Source: Alphaproteobacteria bacterium (GTDB lineage: Bacteria > Pseudomonadota > Alphaproteobacteria > Micropepsales > Micropepsaceae). Taken from it: a stretch of DNA of 64,000 bases. The DNA lies in NCBI GenBank assembly GCA_947462105.1, contig CANHNJ010000002.1, positions 62,001-126,000 of the forward strand. Direction: 5' to 3'. The position numbers and the translations under genes were made by a program. The notes beneath the pieces were generated by a model. It was not told the DNA's origin. It did not search any database and saw only the letters and a list, made by a program, of their open reading frames with translations. Shown here one piece after another: positions 38,025 through 46,933 of the stretch. Position 1 is the stretch's first letter. Each line of letters opens with the position of its first letter.

Positions 38025-39047
38025 TCAAGCGGCCTTGTCGTCCGACTTGTTCCACTTGCCGAGCGCGGCGTTGAAGTTCATCAGCGCGCGATGGGCGAAA
38101 GCGGCCTTGCCGGCTTCGATCTGGTCGGCCTTGCCGCCCCAGGCCTTTTGCGGTGCGGCCTGCAGGGCGCGGCCATAGGAGAAGGTCAGCGGCCACGGAT
38201 TGCCGCCGAGCTTGTTCATGGCATCGAGATGCGCGGTGGAATCGAGGTCCGACTGGCCGCCCGAGAGGAAGGCGACGCCCGGCACCGCCGACGGCGTGGT
38301 CCGGCGCAGCACGCGCAGGGTGCGCTCGGCGACTTCCGCCACGCTGGCCTGCTTGGCGCTCTTCTTGCCCGCCACGATCATGTTGGGCTTGAGGATGATG
38401 CCTTCCAGCTCGACCTTGGCGAGGAAGAGTTCGTGGAAGAACTCGTGATGCACGAAGGTGGTGACTTCCTCGTTGCGGGCGGCGTCATGGGCGCCGTCCA
38501 TCAGCACTTCCGGCTCGATGATTGGCACGATGCCGTTTTCCTGCGCCAGCGCGGCGTAACGCGCCATCGCCTGGGCGTTGGCATGGACGCCGGCATAGGT
38601 GGGGATGCCATCGGCAATGTCGATCACCGCGCGCCACTTGGCGAAGCGGGCGCCCAGCTTGTGATATTCCTGGAAGCGCTCGCGCAGGCCGTCCAGGCCC
38701 TGCGTGATCACTTCGCCGGGGAAGCCGGGAAGGGCGACGGGGCCGGTATCGACCTTGATGCCCGGCACGGCGCCGGCGGCCTGGATCAGCGACACCAGCG
38801 TGCTGCCGTCTGCGGCCTTCTGGCGGATGGTCTCATCATAGAGGATGACGCCGGAGATGTGGTTCTTCATCGCCACATCGGTGCGGAACATGAACTCGCG
38901 ATAGGTGCGGCGATTATCCTCGGTGTTCTCGGTCATGATGTCGGCAAAGCGCTTGCCGATGGTGTTGTTGGATTCGTCGGCGGCGAGCAGGCCCTTGCCA
39001 GGCTCAACCATCTGCTTCGCGATCTTGTTCAGTTCTTCCAGATTCAT
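38025..39047 (-). CDS. Class I fructose-bisphosphate aldolase
   Basis: The 340-residue enzyme cleaves fructose-1,6-bisphosphate by a Schiff-base mechanism. It follows the eukaryote-like class I pattern: GKGLLAADESNNTIGKRF, SGVILYDETI, PIIEPEVLMDG and the Schiff-base Lys in EGIILKPNMI; the C-terminal LSGGQSD binds phosphate. GGGAGAG precedes the ATG at 39047. It is the last gene of the gap-pgk operon, 25 bp after pgk. Confidence 0.95.
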   Translation of the reverse strand: MNLEELNKIAKQMVEPGKGLLAADESNNTIGKRFADIMTENTEDNRRTYREFMFRTDVAMKNHISGVILYDETIRQKAADGSTLVSLIQAAGAVPGIKVDTGPVALPGFPGEVITQGLDGLRERFQEYHKLGARFAKWRAVIDIADGIPTYAGVHANAQAMARYAALAQENGIVPIIEPEVLMDGAHDAARNEEVTTFVHHEFFHELFLAKVELEGIILKPNMIVAGKKSAKQASVAEVAERTLRVLRRTTPSAVPGVAFLSGGQSDLDSTAHLDAMNKLGGNPWPLTFSYGRALQAAPQKAWGGKADQIEAGKAAFAHRALMNFNAALGKWNKSDDKAA

Positions 39048-39072
39048 AACCAGTCTCTCCCTTGAGCTTTTT

Positions 39073-40269
39073 TCAGGACGTCTTGAGTGCTTCGACGCCC
39101 GGCAATTCTTTTCCTTCAAGCCATTCCAGGAACGCGCCACCTGCCGTGGAAACGTAGGTGAAATCGTTTTCAACCCCGGAATGGGCCAAGGCCGCGACCG
39201 TATCGCCACCGCCCGCCACAGACAACAAATTCCCGGCCCTGGTCGCTGCGGCAACCGCCCGCGCCGCCGCCACGGTCCCGGCGTCGAAGGGGGGGGTCTC
39301 GAAGGCCCCGAACGGGCCATTCCAGACCAGGGTGCGGCTCGCGGCCAGGTGGGCCTGGAAGGCCTGGATGGTCGCGGGCCCCACATCCAGGGCCATTTCG
39401 TCGGCCCCGATCTGGTCCACGGCGCAGGTCCGGCTCGCCGCCCCGGCCTTGAATTCCTTGGCCACCACAACGTCCACGGGCAGCAGGATGGTGACGCCAG
39501 CGGCCTTGGCCGCCGCCATCACCTTGCGGGCGGTCTCCAGCAGATCGGGCTCGTGCAGCGACTTGCCGACGGACAGGCCCTGGGCGGCCAGGAAGGTATT
39601 GGCCATGGCGCCGCCGATCACCAGCGTATCGACCTTGGCGACCAGGTTCTGCAGCAGGTCGAGCTTGGATGAGACCTTGGCGCCGCCCACCACCGCCAGC
39701 AGCGGACGTTCCGGGTTGGCCAGCGCCCGGGACAGATGTTCCAGCTCGGCCTGCATCGAGCGGCCGGCCACCGAGGGCAGGTGTCGCGCCACGCCTTCGG
39801 TGCTGGCATGGGCGCGATGGGCCGACGAGAAGGCATCGTTGACGAACAGATCGCCCAGCGCGGCAAGCTGCCTGGCGAAACTGTCGTCGTTCTTTTCTTC
39901 TTCGGCGTGAAAGCGGGTGTTTTCCAGCAGCGCCACTTCGCCATCCTGCAGGGCGGCGATCACGCGCTTGGCACTCTCGCCCACCGTGTCGGTGGCGAAA
40001 GCGACGGCGCGGCCAATATGGGCCGCCAGCGGGGCCGCCACCGGCTGCAGCGACATGGACGGCACCACCTTGCCCTTGGGGCGGTCGAAATGGCTGAGCA
40101 CGATGACGCGGGCGCCCTTTTCGGCCAGCTCGCCGATGGTTGGCGCCTGGCGTTCGATGCGGGTGGCATCAGTGACCTTGCCATCGGCCATCGGCACGTT
40201 GAGATCGGCGCGCACGAGCACGCGCTTGCCCTTCACATCCAGGCCATCGAGATTGTGGAAGCTGCTCAT
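39073..40269 (-). CDS. pgk: Phosphoglycerate kinase
   Basis: The 398-residue two-domain kinase makes ATP from 1,3-bisphosphoglycerate. N-domain substrate motifs: [23 protein letters not shown] and [16 protein letters not shown]-domain nucleotide motifs: [26 protein letters not shown] and [12 protein letters not shown]. The ATG at 40269 overlaps the stop of a small membrane protein gene (ATGA). Part of the gap-x-pgk-fba operon. Confidence 0.97.
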   Translation of the reverse strand: MSSFHNLDGLDVKGKRVLVRADLNVPMADGKVTDATRIERQAPTIGELAEKGARVIVLSHFDRPKGKVVPSMSLQPVAAPLAAHIGRAVAFATDTVGESAKRVIAALQDGEVALLENTRFHAEEEKNDDSFARQLAALGDLFVNDAFSSAHRAHASTEGVARHLPSVAGRSMQAELEHLSRALANPERPLLAVVGGAKVSSKLDLLQNLVAKVDTLVIGGAMANTFLAAQGLSVGKSLHEPDLLETARKVMAAAKAAGVTILLPVDVVVAKEFKAGAASRTCAVDQIGADEMALDVGPATIQAFQAHLAASRTLVWNGPFGAFETPPFDAGTVAAARAVAAATRAGNLLSVAGGGDTVAALAHSGVENDFTYVSTAGGAFLEWLEGKELPGVEALKTS

Positions 40270-40559
40270 ATCACCATCCCGACAATAACCGAGGCCGCCC
40301 ACGCCGCCCCGAACAGCACGAAATTGAGCCCGGCATTGCGCCCGATCAGTTGCAGGTTCGGCTTGAACATCGCCTTGGCATACTGGCTGTTGGCGACGCC
40401 GATGGCCTTCTGGTGCTTGGCGATTGCCGCCGTGGCGCCAAAGGCGAAGCCCGCCCACGCCGCGATCGGCACCAGCAGCCACAGGGGATTGTGCAACCAG
40501 CCGAAGAACACGCTGCCCGCCCAGTTGGCGTAGATCAGCGCCAACTGCAGGCCGCGCAT
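40266..40559 (-). CDS. Small membrane protein inside the gap-pgk operon
   Basis: The 97-residue protein has two to three membrane helices: an N-terminal pair ([20 protein letters not shown]) and a C-terminal one ([18 protein letters not shown]), with a basic loop between ([20 protein letters not shown]). Its start overlaps the gap stop and its stop overlaps the pgk start, so it is translated together with both enzymes. No family is recognised. Its place suggests a role linked to glycolysis or to membrane tethering, but this is only inference. Confidence 0.7.
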   Translation of the reverse strand: MRGLQLALIYANWAGSVFFGWLHNPLWLLVPIAAWAGFAFGATAAIAKHQKAIGVANSQYAKAMFKPNLQLIGRNAGLNFVLFGAAWAASVIVGMVI

Positions 40560-41566
40560 CAGAGCAGCTTGCCCATGGCGATGGCGGTGTCGGCCATGCG
40601 GTTGGAGAAGCCCCACTCATTGTCGTACCAGCTCATGACGCTGACGAAAGTGCCGTCCATCACCTTGGTCTGGTCGAGCGCGAAGCTGGACGAAGCCGGG
40701 TTGTGGTTGAAGTCCGACGAGACCAGCTTTTCGCTCACCACTTCCAGGATGCCCTTGAGATTGCCCAGGGCGGCGCCCTTGATGGCGTCGTTGATCTCCT
40801 GCACCGAGGTGGCGCGCTTGGCGATGAACTTCAGATCGACCAGCGAAACATTCGGAGTCGGCACGCGCACCGAGATGCCGTCGAGGCGGCCCGCCAGTTC
40901 CGGCAGCACCAGGCCGACGGCCTTGGCGGCGCCGGTGGAGGTCGGGATCATCGACAATGCGGCGGCGCGGGCGCGGTAGAGATCCTTGTGCATCGTGTCC
41001 AGCGTCGGCTGGTCGCCGGTATAGGAATGGATGGTCGTCATCATGCCCTTGTCGATGCCGACGGCGTCGTGCAGCACCTTGGCGACGGGCGCCAGGCAGT
41101 TGGTGGTGCAGGAGGCGTTGGACACAACGACATCGTCCTTGGTCAGGGTGTCGTGGTTGACGCCATAGACGATGGTGCGGTCGGCGCTGTCGCAGGGCGC
41201 GCTGACCAGCACGCGCCGGGCGCCGGCTTCCAGGTGCGCGATGGCCTTGTCCTTGGCGGTGAACAGGCCGGTGCATTCCAGGGCGATATCGACGCCCAGA
41301 TCCTTGTGCGGCAGTTCGGCGGGGTTGCGGATCGCCGTCACCTTCATGCGGTGGCCCGCTGCAGTGACGATGTCGCCTTCCACCGTCACGGTGGCGGGGA
41401 AGCGGCCATGGACGCTGTCGTAGCGCAGCAGGTGGGCGTTGGTTTCGACCGGGCCCAGATCGTTGATCGCCACAACCTCGATGTCGCGGCGGCCGGATTC
41501 GACGATCGCCCGCAGCACCAGGCGCCCGATGCGGCCAAAGCCGTTGATTGCAACACGAAGGGCCAT
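40559..41566 (-). CDS. gap: Glyceraldehyde-3-phosphate dehydrogenase
   Basis: The 335-residue enzyme oxidises and phosphorylates glyceraldehyde-3-phosphate with NAD. It has [35 protein letters not shown] and the catalytic Cys153 in [12 protein letters not shown], plus [13 protein letters not shown] at the C-terminus. AAGGAG precedes the ATG at 41566. It heads the operon with the small membrane protein gene, pgk and fba. The promoter must lie in the 160-bp gap shared with the divergent coiled-coil gene. Confidence 0.97.
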   Translation of the reverse strand: MALRVAINGFGRIGRLVLRAIVESGRRDIEVVAINDLGPVETNAHLLRYDSVHGRFPATVTVEGDIVTAAGHRMKVTAIRNPAELPHKDLGVDIALECTGLFTAKDKAIAHLEAGARRVLVSAPCDSADRTIVYGVNHDTLTKDDVVVSNASCTTNCLAPVAKVLHDAVGIDKGMMTTIHSYTGDQPTLDTMHKDLYRARAAALSMIPTSTGAAKAVGLVLPELAGRLDGISVRVPTPNVSLVDLKFIAKRATSVQEINDAIKGAALGNLKGILEVVSEKLVSSDFNHNPASSSFALDQTKVMDGTFVSVMSWYDNEWGFSNRMADTAIAMGKLL

Positions 41567-41726
41567 GGCCTGATCTCCTTGCGCGGCCCGTTGGCCACCT
41601 GTTTTGGAAAATTCCGTCACGGAACTAAGAGGGGCCTCTGCCCCCCGTCAAGGCTGTTTTCGCGGGTTTTGTTGCCCAAAATACGGCGGGGGCCTAAGGT
41701 CTGGCGGAATCAGCGGGAGATACCGG

Positions 41727-41993
41727 ATGAGCCGCCTGGAACTGGCCGCTGACCGGCTGAAAACAGCCCTACAAGCCCTGGAAGGCAAGACCGCCGGGCA
41801 CGCCGACGCATCCGCCGATGTGGCTAAGTTGCAGGGCCGGGTTGCAGATTTGGAAGCCGAGCGCGAACGTTTGCTGGCGCAGGTGGCGGCGCTGGAGGAA
41901 GAAAACGAGGCGCTTTCGGGCGTCACCGAGGACGTCGAAGGGCGCCTTGATGGCGCCATCGGCGAGATTCGCGCCGCGCTGGCGCGTACGTAA
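41727..41993 (+). CDS. DUF4164-like coiled-coil protein
   Basis: The 88-residue protein is nearly all heptad-repeat coiled coil (LQGRVADLEAERERLLAQVA and ALEEENEALSGVTEDVEGRL). Short coiled-coil proteins of the DUF4164 type commonly lie directly before zapA in alphaproteobacteria, as here (15 bp). It may act with ZapA at the division ring, but the function is not established. The frame is open further upstream without likeness to the family. Confidence 0.75.
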   Translation: MSRLELAADRLKTALQALEGKTAGHADASADVAKLQGRVADLEAERERLLAQVAALEEENEALSGVTEDVEGRLDGAIGEIRAALART

Positions 41994-42008
41994 TTCAGGG
42001 AGAACGTG

Positions 42009-42365
42009 ATGCCGCTGGTAAATGTCATGGTCAACGGCAAGGCCTATACGCTGGGCTGTGGCGAGGGCGAGGAAGCCCATCTCAAGGAACTGGCGGCGCT
42101 GGTCGATGTGAAGGTGCGCGAGGCGCAGAGCATGGTGGGCAGCCAGGCCAGCGACACCAAGCTGCTGCTGACGGCGGCGCTGCTGCTGGCGGACGAGCAT
42201 CACGAGGCGCTGGAAAAGCTGGGCACCTCCACCGAAACGGCGGGAACCCTGCAGGGTGAGCGCGTTTTGCTCGCCGAAAAAGCCAATGCCGCCGAAAGCA
42301 TTGCCGCCGACGCGCTGGAAGCCGCGGCCGCGCGGGTCGAGGCCATTGCCGCGCGCATGGCGTGA
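42009..42365 (+). CDS. zapA: Cell division protein ZapA
   Basis: The 118-residue protein has the ZapA globular part, VMVNGKAYTLGCGEGEEAHL and KELAALVDVKVREAQSMVG, then the long helix used for tetramer formation (DTKLLLTAALLLADEHHEAL). ZapA crosslinks FtsZ filaments at the division site. GGGAGA precedes the ATG at 42009; the GTG just before it is less likely. The 6S RNA gene follows, as in many alphaproteobacteria. Confidence 0.88.
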   Translation: MPLVNVMVNGKAYTLGCGEGEEAHLKELAALVDVKVREAQSMVGSQASDTKLLLTAALLLADEHHEALEKLGTSTETAGTLQGERVLLAEKANAAESIAADALEAAAARVEAIAARMA

Positions 42366-42378
42366 GCCTACATTAAGG

Positions 42379-42544
42379 GCGGACGGTTCCTGCCTCGCGT
42401 CGTCAGGTTGCGATGCCCAGGGGCCTTAATTGTACTCATCGGGAGCTGTCCCTGGTCTGGACCCTGGTCCTAATCACACGGCGCCCACCTGCACTTGCAG
42501 GCCCATGAGATCCAATACCAACGCCGAGCGCGGTGCCGTCCACT
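42379..42544 (+). ncRNA. ssrS: 6S RNA
   Basis: The region between zapA and fau is the conserved site for 6S RNA, which mimics an open promoter and binds sigma-70 RNA polymerase in stationary phase. Ends pair as GGACGG (42381-42386) with CCGTCC (42536-42541). Internal segments GCGATGCCCAGG, GGGAGCTGTCCCTGGTC and GGACCCTGGTCC are the typical alphaproteobacterial 6S sequences flanking the central bubble. Exact ends are estimated. Confidence 0.8.
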
Positions 42545-42559
42545 TTAACTTCTTTCTTG

Positions 42560-42713
42560 TTTAACCCCCTCCGGCCTTCGCTGGCTTAATCGCCGCTACG
42601 CGGCTTGCCAGCTACGGCCACCTCCCCCTTTGAATGCGCTTCGCGCATAAGGGGGAGGCGGGGCTTTGCCCTAGCGGAGCGTCGCCGCGCGGCTTTGCTG
42701 CGCGGCTCGAGAT
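42560..42713. repeat. Composite palindromic intergenic repeat, family B copy 2
   Basis: Order of modules: TTTAACCCCCTCCGGCCTTC, GCTGGCTTAATCGCCGC, TTGCCAGCTACGGCC, the hairpin ACCTCCCCCTTTGAATGCGC with its partner arm GCGCATAAGGGGGAGG, TTTGCCC, GCGGAGCGTCGC and a GCCGCGCGGC/TGCGCGGC hairpin. It matches 11333-11502 along its length and 37923-38024 in reverse. It lies between the 6S RNA gene and fau. Confidence 0.75.
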
Positions 42714-42749
42714 TGTAAGCAAATCTGCTAATCTGCCGTCGTTCGACTC

Positions 42750-43313
42750 ATGATGAACCCGAAGATCGCCCTCCGCACGCAAGCCCGCGAACAGCGCACG
42801 CGCCTGGCCGCCGCGTTCCTGAATTTTCCTGTCGCGGTGGCGGCCCATGCCGAGGCGCTGGCCGAGGCGCTGCCGCTCAAGCCCGGCAGCATCATTGGCG
42901 GTTATCACGCCCTGCCGCAGGAGGCCGAGCCCGCGCTGCTGTTGCAGGCGCTGGCGGATCGCGGCCACACCATCGTTTTCCCGCGCGTCACCGCCCGCGA
43001 CAAGCGGCTGGCCTATCATCGCGTACCCGATGGCGAAGCGCTGCTGGCCGGGGCCTGGGGCATCCAGGAACCGGCGGCGGATTTTCCGCTGGCCGAGCCC
43101 GATGTGCTGCTGGTGCCGCTGCTGGCCTTCGACGCCACGGGCCATCGCCTGGGCTATGGCGGCGGCTATTACGACCGCACCATTGCGGCGCTGCAGGTGC
43201 CGGCCATCGGCCTTGCTTTTGCGGGACAGGAGCTGGCCTCGCTTCCAGTGGAGGCGCATGATATGGCCCTGGACTTCATCCTCACCGAACGCGGTCTCAA
43301 GCGCTTTTCATGA
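42750..43313 (+). CDS. fau: 5-formyltetrahydrofolate cyclo-ligase
   Basis: The 187-residue enzyme converts 5-formyl-THF to 5,10-methenyl-THF with ATP. It has the conserved glycine-rich motif RLGYGGGYYDRTIA near residue 135 and PEPDVLLVPLLAFD-type sequence (here AEPDVLLVPLLAFD). The position after 6S RNA is conserved from E. coli (ygfA) to alphaproteobacteria. It overlaps the next gene by four bases (ATGA). Confidence 0.93.
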   Translation: MMNPKIALRTQAREQRTRLAAAFLNFPVAVAAHAEALAEALPLKPGSIIGGYHALPQEAEPALLLQALADRGHTIVFPRVTARDKRLAYHRVPDGEALLAGAWGIQEPAADFPLAEPDVLLVPLLAFDATGHRLGYGGGYYDRTIAALQVPAIGLAFAGQELASLPVEAHDMALDFILTERGLKRFS

Positions 43314-44122
43314 ATCTGCTTTTCATCGGCGATATTGTCGGCAAGCCCGGCCGCGACGTGGTGGTGTCGGAACTGCCGCGCCTGCGCGAGAAGCTGAAGC
43401 TGGATTGCGTCATCGCCAATGGCGAGAATGCGGCGGGCGGCTTCGGCCTGACCCGCGCCATTGCCGAGGAGTTCTTCGCCGCCGGCATCGATGTGATCTC
43501 CACCGGCAATCACTGGGCCGACCAGAAGGAAATCTACGGCCTGATCGAGCAGGAAGACCGCATCCTGCGCCCGGTGAATTACCCGAAGGGCACGCCGGGC
43601 AAGGGCGCGAACCTGTACACGCTGCCGGGCGGCGGCAGCATTCTGGTCATCAACGTGATGGGTCGCGTCTTCATGGACCCGCTGGACGATCCTTTTGCGG
43701 CGGTGGGCCGCGAACTCGAGGCCTGTCCGCTGGGCGAGGTGGCCGACGCCATCGTCATCGACATCCATGCCGAGGCGACATCGGAGAAGATGGCGATGGG
43801 CCATTTCTGCGATGGCCGCGCTTCGCTGGTGGTGGGCACGCACACTCATGCGCCCACGGCCGATGCGCAGATCTTTCCCGGCGGCACCGCCTTCCAGAGC
43901 GATGCGGGGGCCTGTGCCGACTATGATTCCGTGATCGGCATGGACAAGGCCGAGCCGCTGCGCCGCTTCACCACCAAGATGCCGGGTTCGCGCTATGCGC
44001 CGGCCACCGGCCCCGCCACGCTCTGCGCCGTGTTCGTGACGACGGGTGCGAACGGGCTTGCGACGCGCATCGCGCCGGTGCGCGTGGGCGGGCGGCTGGC
44101 GCCCGCGATGCCGTCGTTCTGA
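43310..44122 (+). CDS. ymdB: YmdB-type metallophosphoesterase (TIGR00282 family)
   Basis: The 270-residue protein has the dinuclear metal motifs of this phosphodiesterase family: LFIGDIVGKPGRDVV, ANGENAAGG, STGNHWADQKEIY, IDIHAEATSEKMAMG and VGTHTHAPTADAQIFPGGTA. Bacillus YmdB hydrolyses 2',3'-cyclic nucleotides and affects biofilm fate; the activity here is inferred. The start overlaps the fau stop. Confidence 0.9.
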   Translation: MNLLFIGDIVGKPGRDVVVSELPRLREKLKLDCVIANGENAAGGFGLTRAIAEEFFAAGIDVISTGNHWADQKEIYGLIEQEDRILRPVNYPKGTPGKGANLYTLPGGGSILVINVMGRVFMDPLDDPFAAVGRELEACPLGEVADAIVIDIHAEATSEKMAMGHFCDGRASLVVGTHTHAPTADAQIFPGGTAFQSDAGACADYDSVIGMDKAEPLRRFTTKMPGSRYAPATGPATLCAVFVTTGANGLATRIAPVRVGGRLAPAMPSF

Positions 44123-44143
44123 TCGACGCTTTCAAGCGAGGCT

Positions 44144-44173
44144 TGTCACGGCCCGCCTGCGCGGGCCATGACA
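44144..44173. repeat. Half-size family C palindrome
   Basis: TGTCACGGCCCGC and GCGGGCCATGACA form one near-perfect palindrome, equal to the two ends of the 100-bp family C elements without the middle part. It lies between the convergent ymdB and beta-lactamase-like genes and may act as a 3'-end hairpin. Confidence 0.6.
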
Positions 44174-44180
44174 TCCAGCG

Positions 44181-45092
44181 CTATTTCTTCTCTGCCGCCG
44201 TCACCGCGTCCTGCTGCTTCTTCAATTCGGTGTCGAAGGATTTTTCCTGTGCCGCCAGCAGGCGCTGGAACTCGCCCTTGACGACAAAGGGATTGGGCGC
44301 GCCGGCCATCTTGTTCTTGGTATTGGCTTCGACCGTGGCGATCTTCTTCGCCAGGCCCATCTGGTCGCCATGCGCGGCCAGCAGCACATCGGCGTCGATC
44401 TTATTCAATCTGGCGAAGCTGGCCTTGTAGTCGGCGGCGATGGTGGTGTGGACCTTGTTGTTCACCAGCGGGTTGCCCGCCACCGTCATGGAGCAGAAGA
44501 ACACCACATTGTGATCGCCCGTGCCTTCCACCACCGGCATGGTCCAGTTGGTGCAGCCGGGCGAATGGCCGGGCGTCACCACCGCCGTCAGCACCACGCC
44601 GCCCAGCGCCACCGTGTCGCCATCCTTGATGGTGCGATCCACCGTCACGCGCGGGAAATAATCGGCGGGGACACTGCTGGGACCAAAAGTGACGCGGCCG
44701 CGTTCCAGGATCGGCTTGTCGCCGGCGCTGGCGGTGAGGCGCGCGCCGCTGTCGCGCTTGAGTTTTGCCAGCCCGCCGGCATGGTCGAAATGGGCGTGGC
44801 TGTTGAGCAGGATTTTCACATCCTTGATGTCGAATTCCAGCGCCTTGATGTTGGCCTCGATGATCGCAGCCGATTCCGGCAGCCCGCCATCGATCAGGAT
44901 GAAGCCCTGCAGCGTCCAGATCAGCCAGGCGCTGACCCCCGCCGTGCCGACGTAATAGACATTGTCGATGACGCGGAACGGCTTTTGCGGCTTGTTCCAG
45001 TCGATCCGCGCCTTGCCGAAGGGGTCGGGCTGCGCCAGGGCAGGGGCCGTCAGCAGCAGTGCCAGCGCCGCCAGTCCCGTGATTGTCTTCAT
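44181..45092 (-). CDS. Exported metallo-beta-lactamase fold hydrolase, subclass B3-like
   Basis: The 303-residue protein has a Sec signal (LAALALLLTAPALAQ) and the MBL motif SHAHFDHAGG (His99, His101, Asp103, His104), His176 in TPGHSPGCTNW and His241 in LAAHGDQ. The His-X-His-X-Asp-His set and the GHSPGCTNW block are hallmarks of subclass B3 metallo-beta-lactamases; the ligands for both zinc ions seem present. Whether it hydrolyses beta-lactams must be tested, as environmental B3-like proteins vary. A padR gene lies 56 bp upstream on the same strand, suggesting joint control. Confidence 0.85.
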   Translation of the reverse strand: MKTITGLAALALLLTAPALAQPDPFGKARIDWNKPQKPFRVIDNVYYVGTAGVSAWLIWTLQGFILIDGGLPESAAIIEANIKALEFDIKDVKILLNSHAHFDHAGGLAKLKRDSGARLTASAGDKPILERGRVTFGPSSVPADYFPRVTVDRTIKDGDTVALGGVVLTAVVTPGHSPGCTNWTMPVVEGTGDHNVVFFCSMTVAGNPLVNNKVHTTIAADYKASFARLNKIDADVLLAAHGDQMGLAKKIATVEANTKNKMAGAPNPFVVKGEFQRLLAAQEKSFDTELKKQQDAVTAAEKK

Positions 45093-45148
45093 GGCCGTTC
45101 CCCCCGTTTCCGGCAGGTTACAGCCAAGGGTGGCCGATTTGAAACGCC

Positions 45149-45496
45149 TCACCCGGGCCGGGAAGGGGCGCCTCCCTTCAGCACGGCCTGGATGGCCTGG
45201 GCGGTGGCGGTCCAGGTATCGGTCAGGTCGAAGAGGCGGCGGACCCCGCGCGAGGTCAGGCTGTAATAGACCCGGGAGCGGCCCCCGACCTCGCGGCGCT
45301 GGGACTTGAGAGCGCCGTCCTTCTCCAGCCCGTGCAGGACGGGATAGACCACGCCCTCGCCAAAGCTGAGCGTCCCCCGGGACTGGGCCTGGATCGCCTG
45401 GACGATCTCGTAGCCATACATCTCATGGTCCTGCAGCAGCCGCAGGATCATCAGTTCCGGCACCCCGGAGAGGAAATTGCTGTTGCCGCCCGCCAT
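45149..45496 (-). CDS. PadR-family transcriptional regulator
   Basis: The 115-residue protein has the PadR winged helix: FLSGVPELMILRLLQDHEMY, GYEIVQAIQ, FGEGVVYPVLHGLEKDGALK and GGRSRVYYSLTSRGVRRL, then a short C-terminal helix for dimerisation (the small PadR-s2 form). A long inverted repeat lies just upstream of its start and is the likely operator. It appears to be the first gene of a unit with the B3-like hydrolase. Confidence 0.9.
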   Translation of the reverse strand: MAGGNSNFLSGVPELMILRLLQDHEMYGYEIVQAIQAQSRGTLSFGEGVVYPVLHGLEKDGALKSQRREVGGRSRVYYSLTSRGVRRLFDLTDTWTATAQAIQAVLKGGAPSRPG

Positions 45497-45505
45497 AGCT
45501 TCATA

Positions 45506-45545
45506 CCTTGGACTGCGAGGTAATTAGTTACCTTGCAATCCAAGG
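45506..45545. promoter_or_regulatory. Long dyad upstream of padR, likely operator
   Basis: CCTTGGACTGCGAGGTAA (45506-45523) and TTACCTTGCAATCCAAGG (45528-45545) are inverted repeats with 16 of 18 positions matching and a TTAG centre. It begins 10 bases upstream of the padR start codon, where it could block transcription of padR and the downstream hydrolase. Confidence 0.6.
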
Positions 45546-45569
45546 CATGTAAAGTGGGCCGTGACATGC

Positions 45570-45607
45570 AGACAATCCCGCCTGCCGGATGGCAGACGGG
45601 ATTGTCT
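45570..45607. other. Hairpin next to an AT-rich stretch
   Basis: AGACAATCCCG and CGGGATTGTCT (11-bp arms) enclose a second stem CTGCC/GGCAG, giving a long hairpin. It is followed on the plus strand by about 60 AT-rich bases (to about 45665) that stand out from the GC-rich surroundings. It lies between ahpD and padR. It may be a 3'-end structure of the ahpCD transcript or part of a promoter; no T-run follows on the minus strand. Confidence 0.4.
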
Positions 45608-45682
45608 TATAATGTGTTTTATAACAATAACTTATACATATACATTGGATAACAAGGTATATACGTGACGGCCCCGAATTGA

Positions 45683-46240
45683 CTAGGCGACGAGGGTCAT
45701 CGCGGCCAGGTCGGCGGTATGGGCCTCGCCTTCCAGGGTCGCTGCCACGGCATGGACCACGGCGGCGATGCGGACGGCGGCCTGGATCTGTTCGGCGGTC
45801 ATCCCGGCCTCGCGCAGGATCTTTTCATGGCTGTCGATGCAGACGCCGCAGCCATTGATGGCCGACACCGCCAGGCACCAGAGCTCGAAATCCACCTTGT
45901 CCACGCCCGGCTTGCCGATGACGTTCATGCGCAGCTTGGCCGGCATGGTCTTGTAGTCGGGCGACGAGGCCAGGTGGGTGAAGCGGTAATAGATGTTGTT
46001 CATCGCCATGATGGCGGCGGCGGCCTTGGCGGCGGTCAGCGCTTCGGGGACAAGCTGGGGCGCGAATTCCGCCAGCAGCGCCTTGCTGGTGACCTCGTTG
46101 CGGGCGGCCAGGGCACAGGCGACGAAGACGCCCGCGCGCTGCTGCGGGTTCAGCGACGGCTCGGCCGCCAGCGACCCCAGGTTCAGCTTCAGGTCCTTGG
46201 CGAATTCGGGCAGGCGATCCTTCAGGGTGTCGAGGCTCAT
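45683..46240 (-). CDS. ahpD: Alkyl hydroperoxide reductase AhpD-type protein
   Basis: The 185-residue helical protein has the AhpD redox site [15 protein letters not shown] with Cys131 and Cys134, supported by Glu119 and His138 for proton transfer. AhpD reduces AhpC through lipoamide/thiol chemistry. AAGGAG precedes the ATG. It follows ahpC by 116 bp on the same strand, forming the peroxide-defence pair known from actinobacteria and some proteobacteria. Confidence 0.94.
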   Translation of the reverse strand: MSLDTLKDRLPEFAKDLKLNLGSLAAEPSLNPQQRAGVFVACALAARNEVTSKALLAEFAPQLVPEALTAAKAAAAIMAMNNIYYRFTHLASSPDYKTMPAKLRMNVIGKPGVDKVDFELWCLAVSAINGCGVCIDSHEKILREAGMTAEQIQAAVRIAAVVHAVAATLEGEAHTADLAAMTLVA

Positions 46241-46356
46241 GGCGGGGTGGCTCCTTGGAAGAAAAAAGTCCCCGCCCGCGCCAAACAGAATTTGGACCAG
46301 GCGGGTACTTCAGGTTCGCCGCTGCTCGGGGGCAGGACGGCGGGGGTAATGTTCAG

Positions 46357-46893
46357 TTAGGCCGCGATGACGTCATCTCCCTTGTTCCAGTTGCAGGGGC
46401 AGAGCTCGTCGGTCTGCAGCGCATCGAGCACGCGCAGCACTTCCTGCGGATTGCGGCCCACGCTCATGTCGGTGACATAGGCGAAGCGGATGATGCCATC
46501 GGGATCGACCAGGAAGGTGGCGCGCTTGGCGACGCCCGCATCCGCATCAAGGATGCCCAGCGCCGACGACAGGCGGCGATTGGTGTCGGCCAGCATGGCG
46601 AAGGGCAGGTTCTTGAGGTCGGCATGGTTGTTGCGCCAGGCCAGGTGCACGAACTCGGAGTCTGTCGAGACGCCGTACACGACGGTGTCGCGGTCCTTGA
46701 AGTCGCCATTGAGCTTGCCGAAGCCGGCGATCTCGGTCGGGCAGACAAAAGTGAAGTCCTTCGGCCAGAAGAAGACCAGCTTCCACTTGCCCTTGTCGGA
46801 GGCCTGGGTGAAGGGCTGGAAGGCGGTCTTGGCATCGGTCGAAACCACGCCGGTCACGGAGAAATCGGGAAACTTGTCGCCAACGGTGAGCAT
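46357..46893 (-). CDS. ahpC: Peroxiredoxin AhpC
   Basis: The 178-residue two-cysteine peroxiredoxin has the peroxidatic Cys51 in FTFVCPTEIAGF and the resolving region DELCPCNWNKGD with Cys165 and Cys167. It reduces hydrogen peroxide and organic peroxides and is recycled by AhpD encoded next to it. The sequence is of the type paired with AhpD rather than AhpF. A palindrome upstream resembles an Irr/ICE iron-control element. Confidence 0.95.
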   Translation of the reverse strand: MLTVGDKFPDFSVTGVVSTDAKTAFQPFTQASDKGKWKLVFFWPKDFTFVCPTEIAGFGKLNGDFKDRDTVVYGVSTDSEFVHLAWRNNHADLKNLPFAMLADTNRRLSSALGILDADAGVAKRATFLVDPDGIIRFAYVTDMSVGRNPQEVLRVLDALQTDELCPCNWNKGDDVIAA

Positions 46894-46933
46894 AGGAAAA
46901 TCACTCCAATAGGTGCTGAATTGCGATCAACTA

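Noticed and set aside
45608-45613. TATAAT as a promoter -10 box
   Set aside because: No suitable -35 element at 16-18 bases on the plus strand and no plus-strand gene follows.
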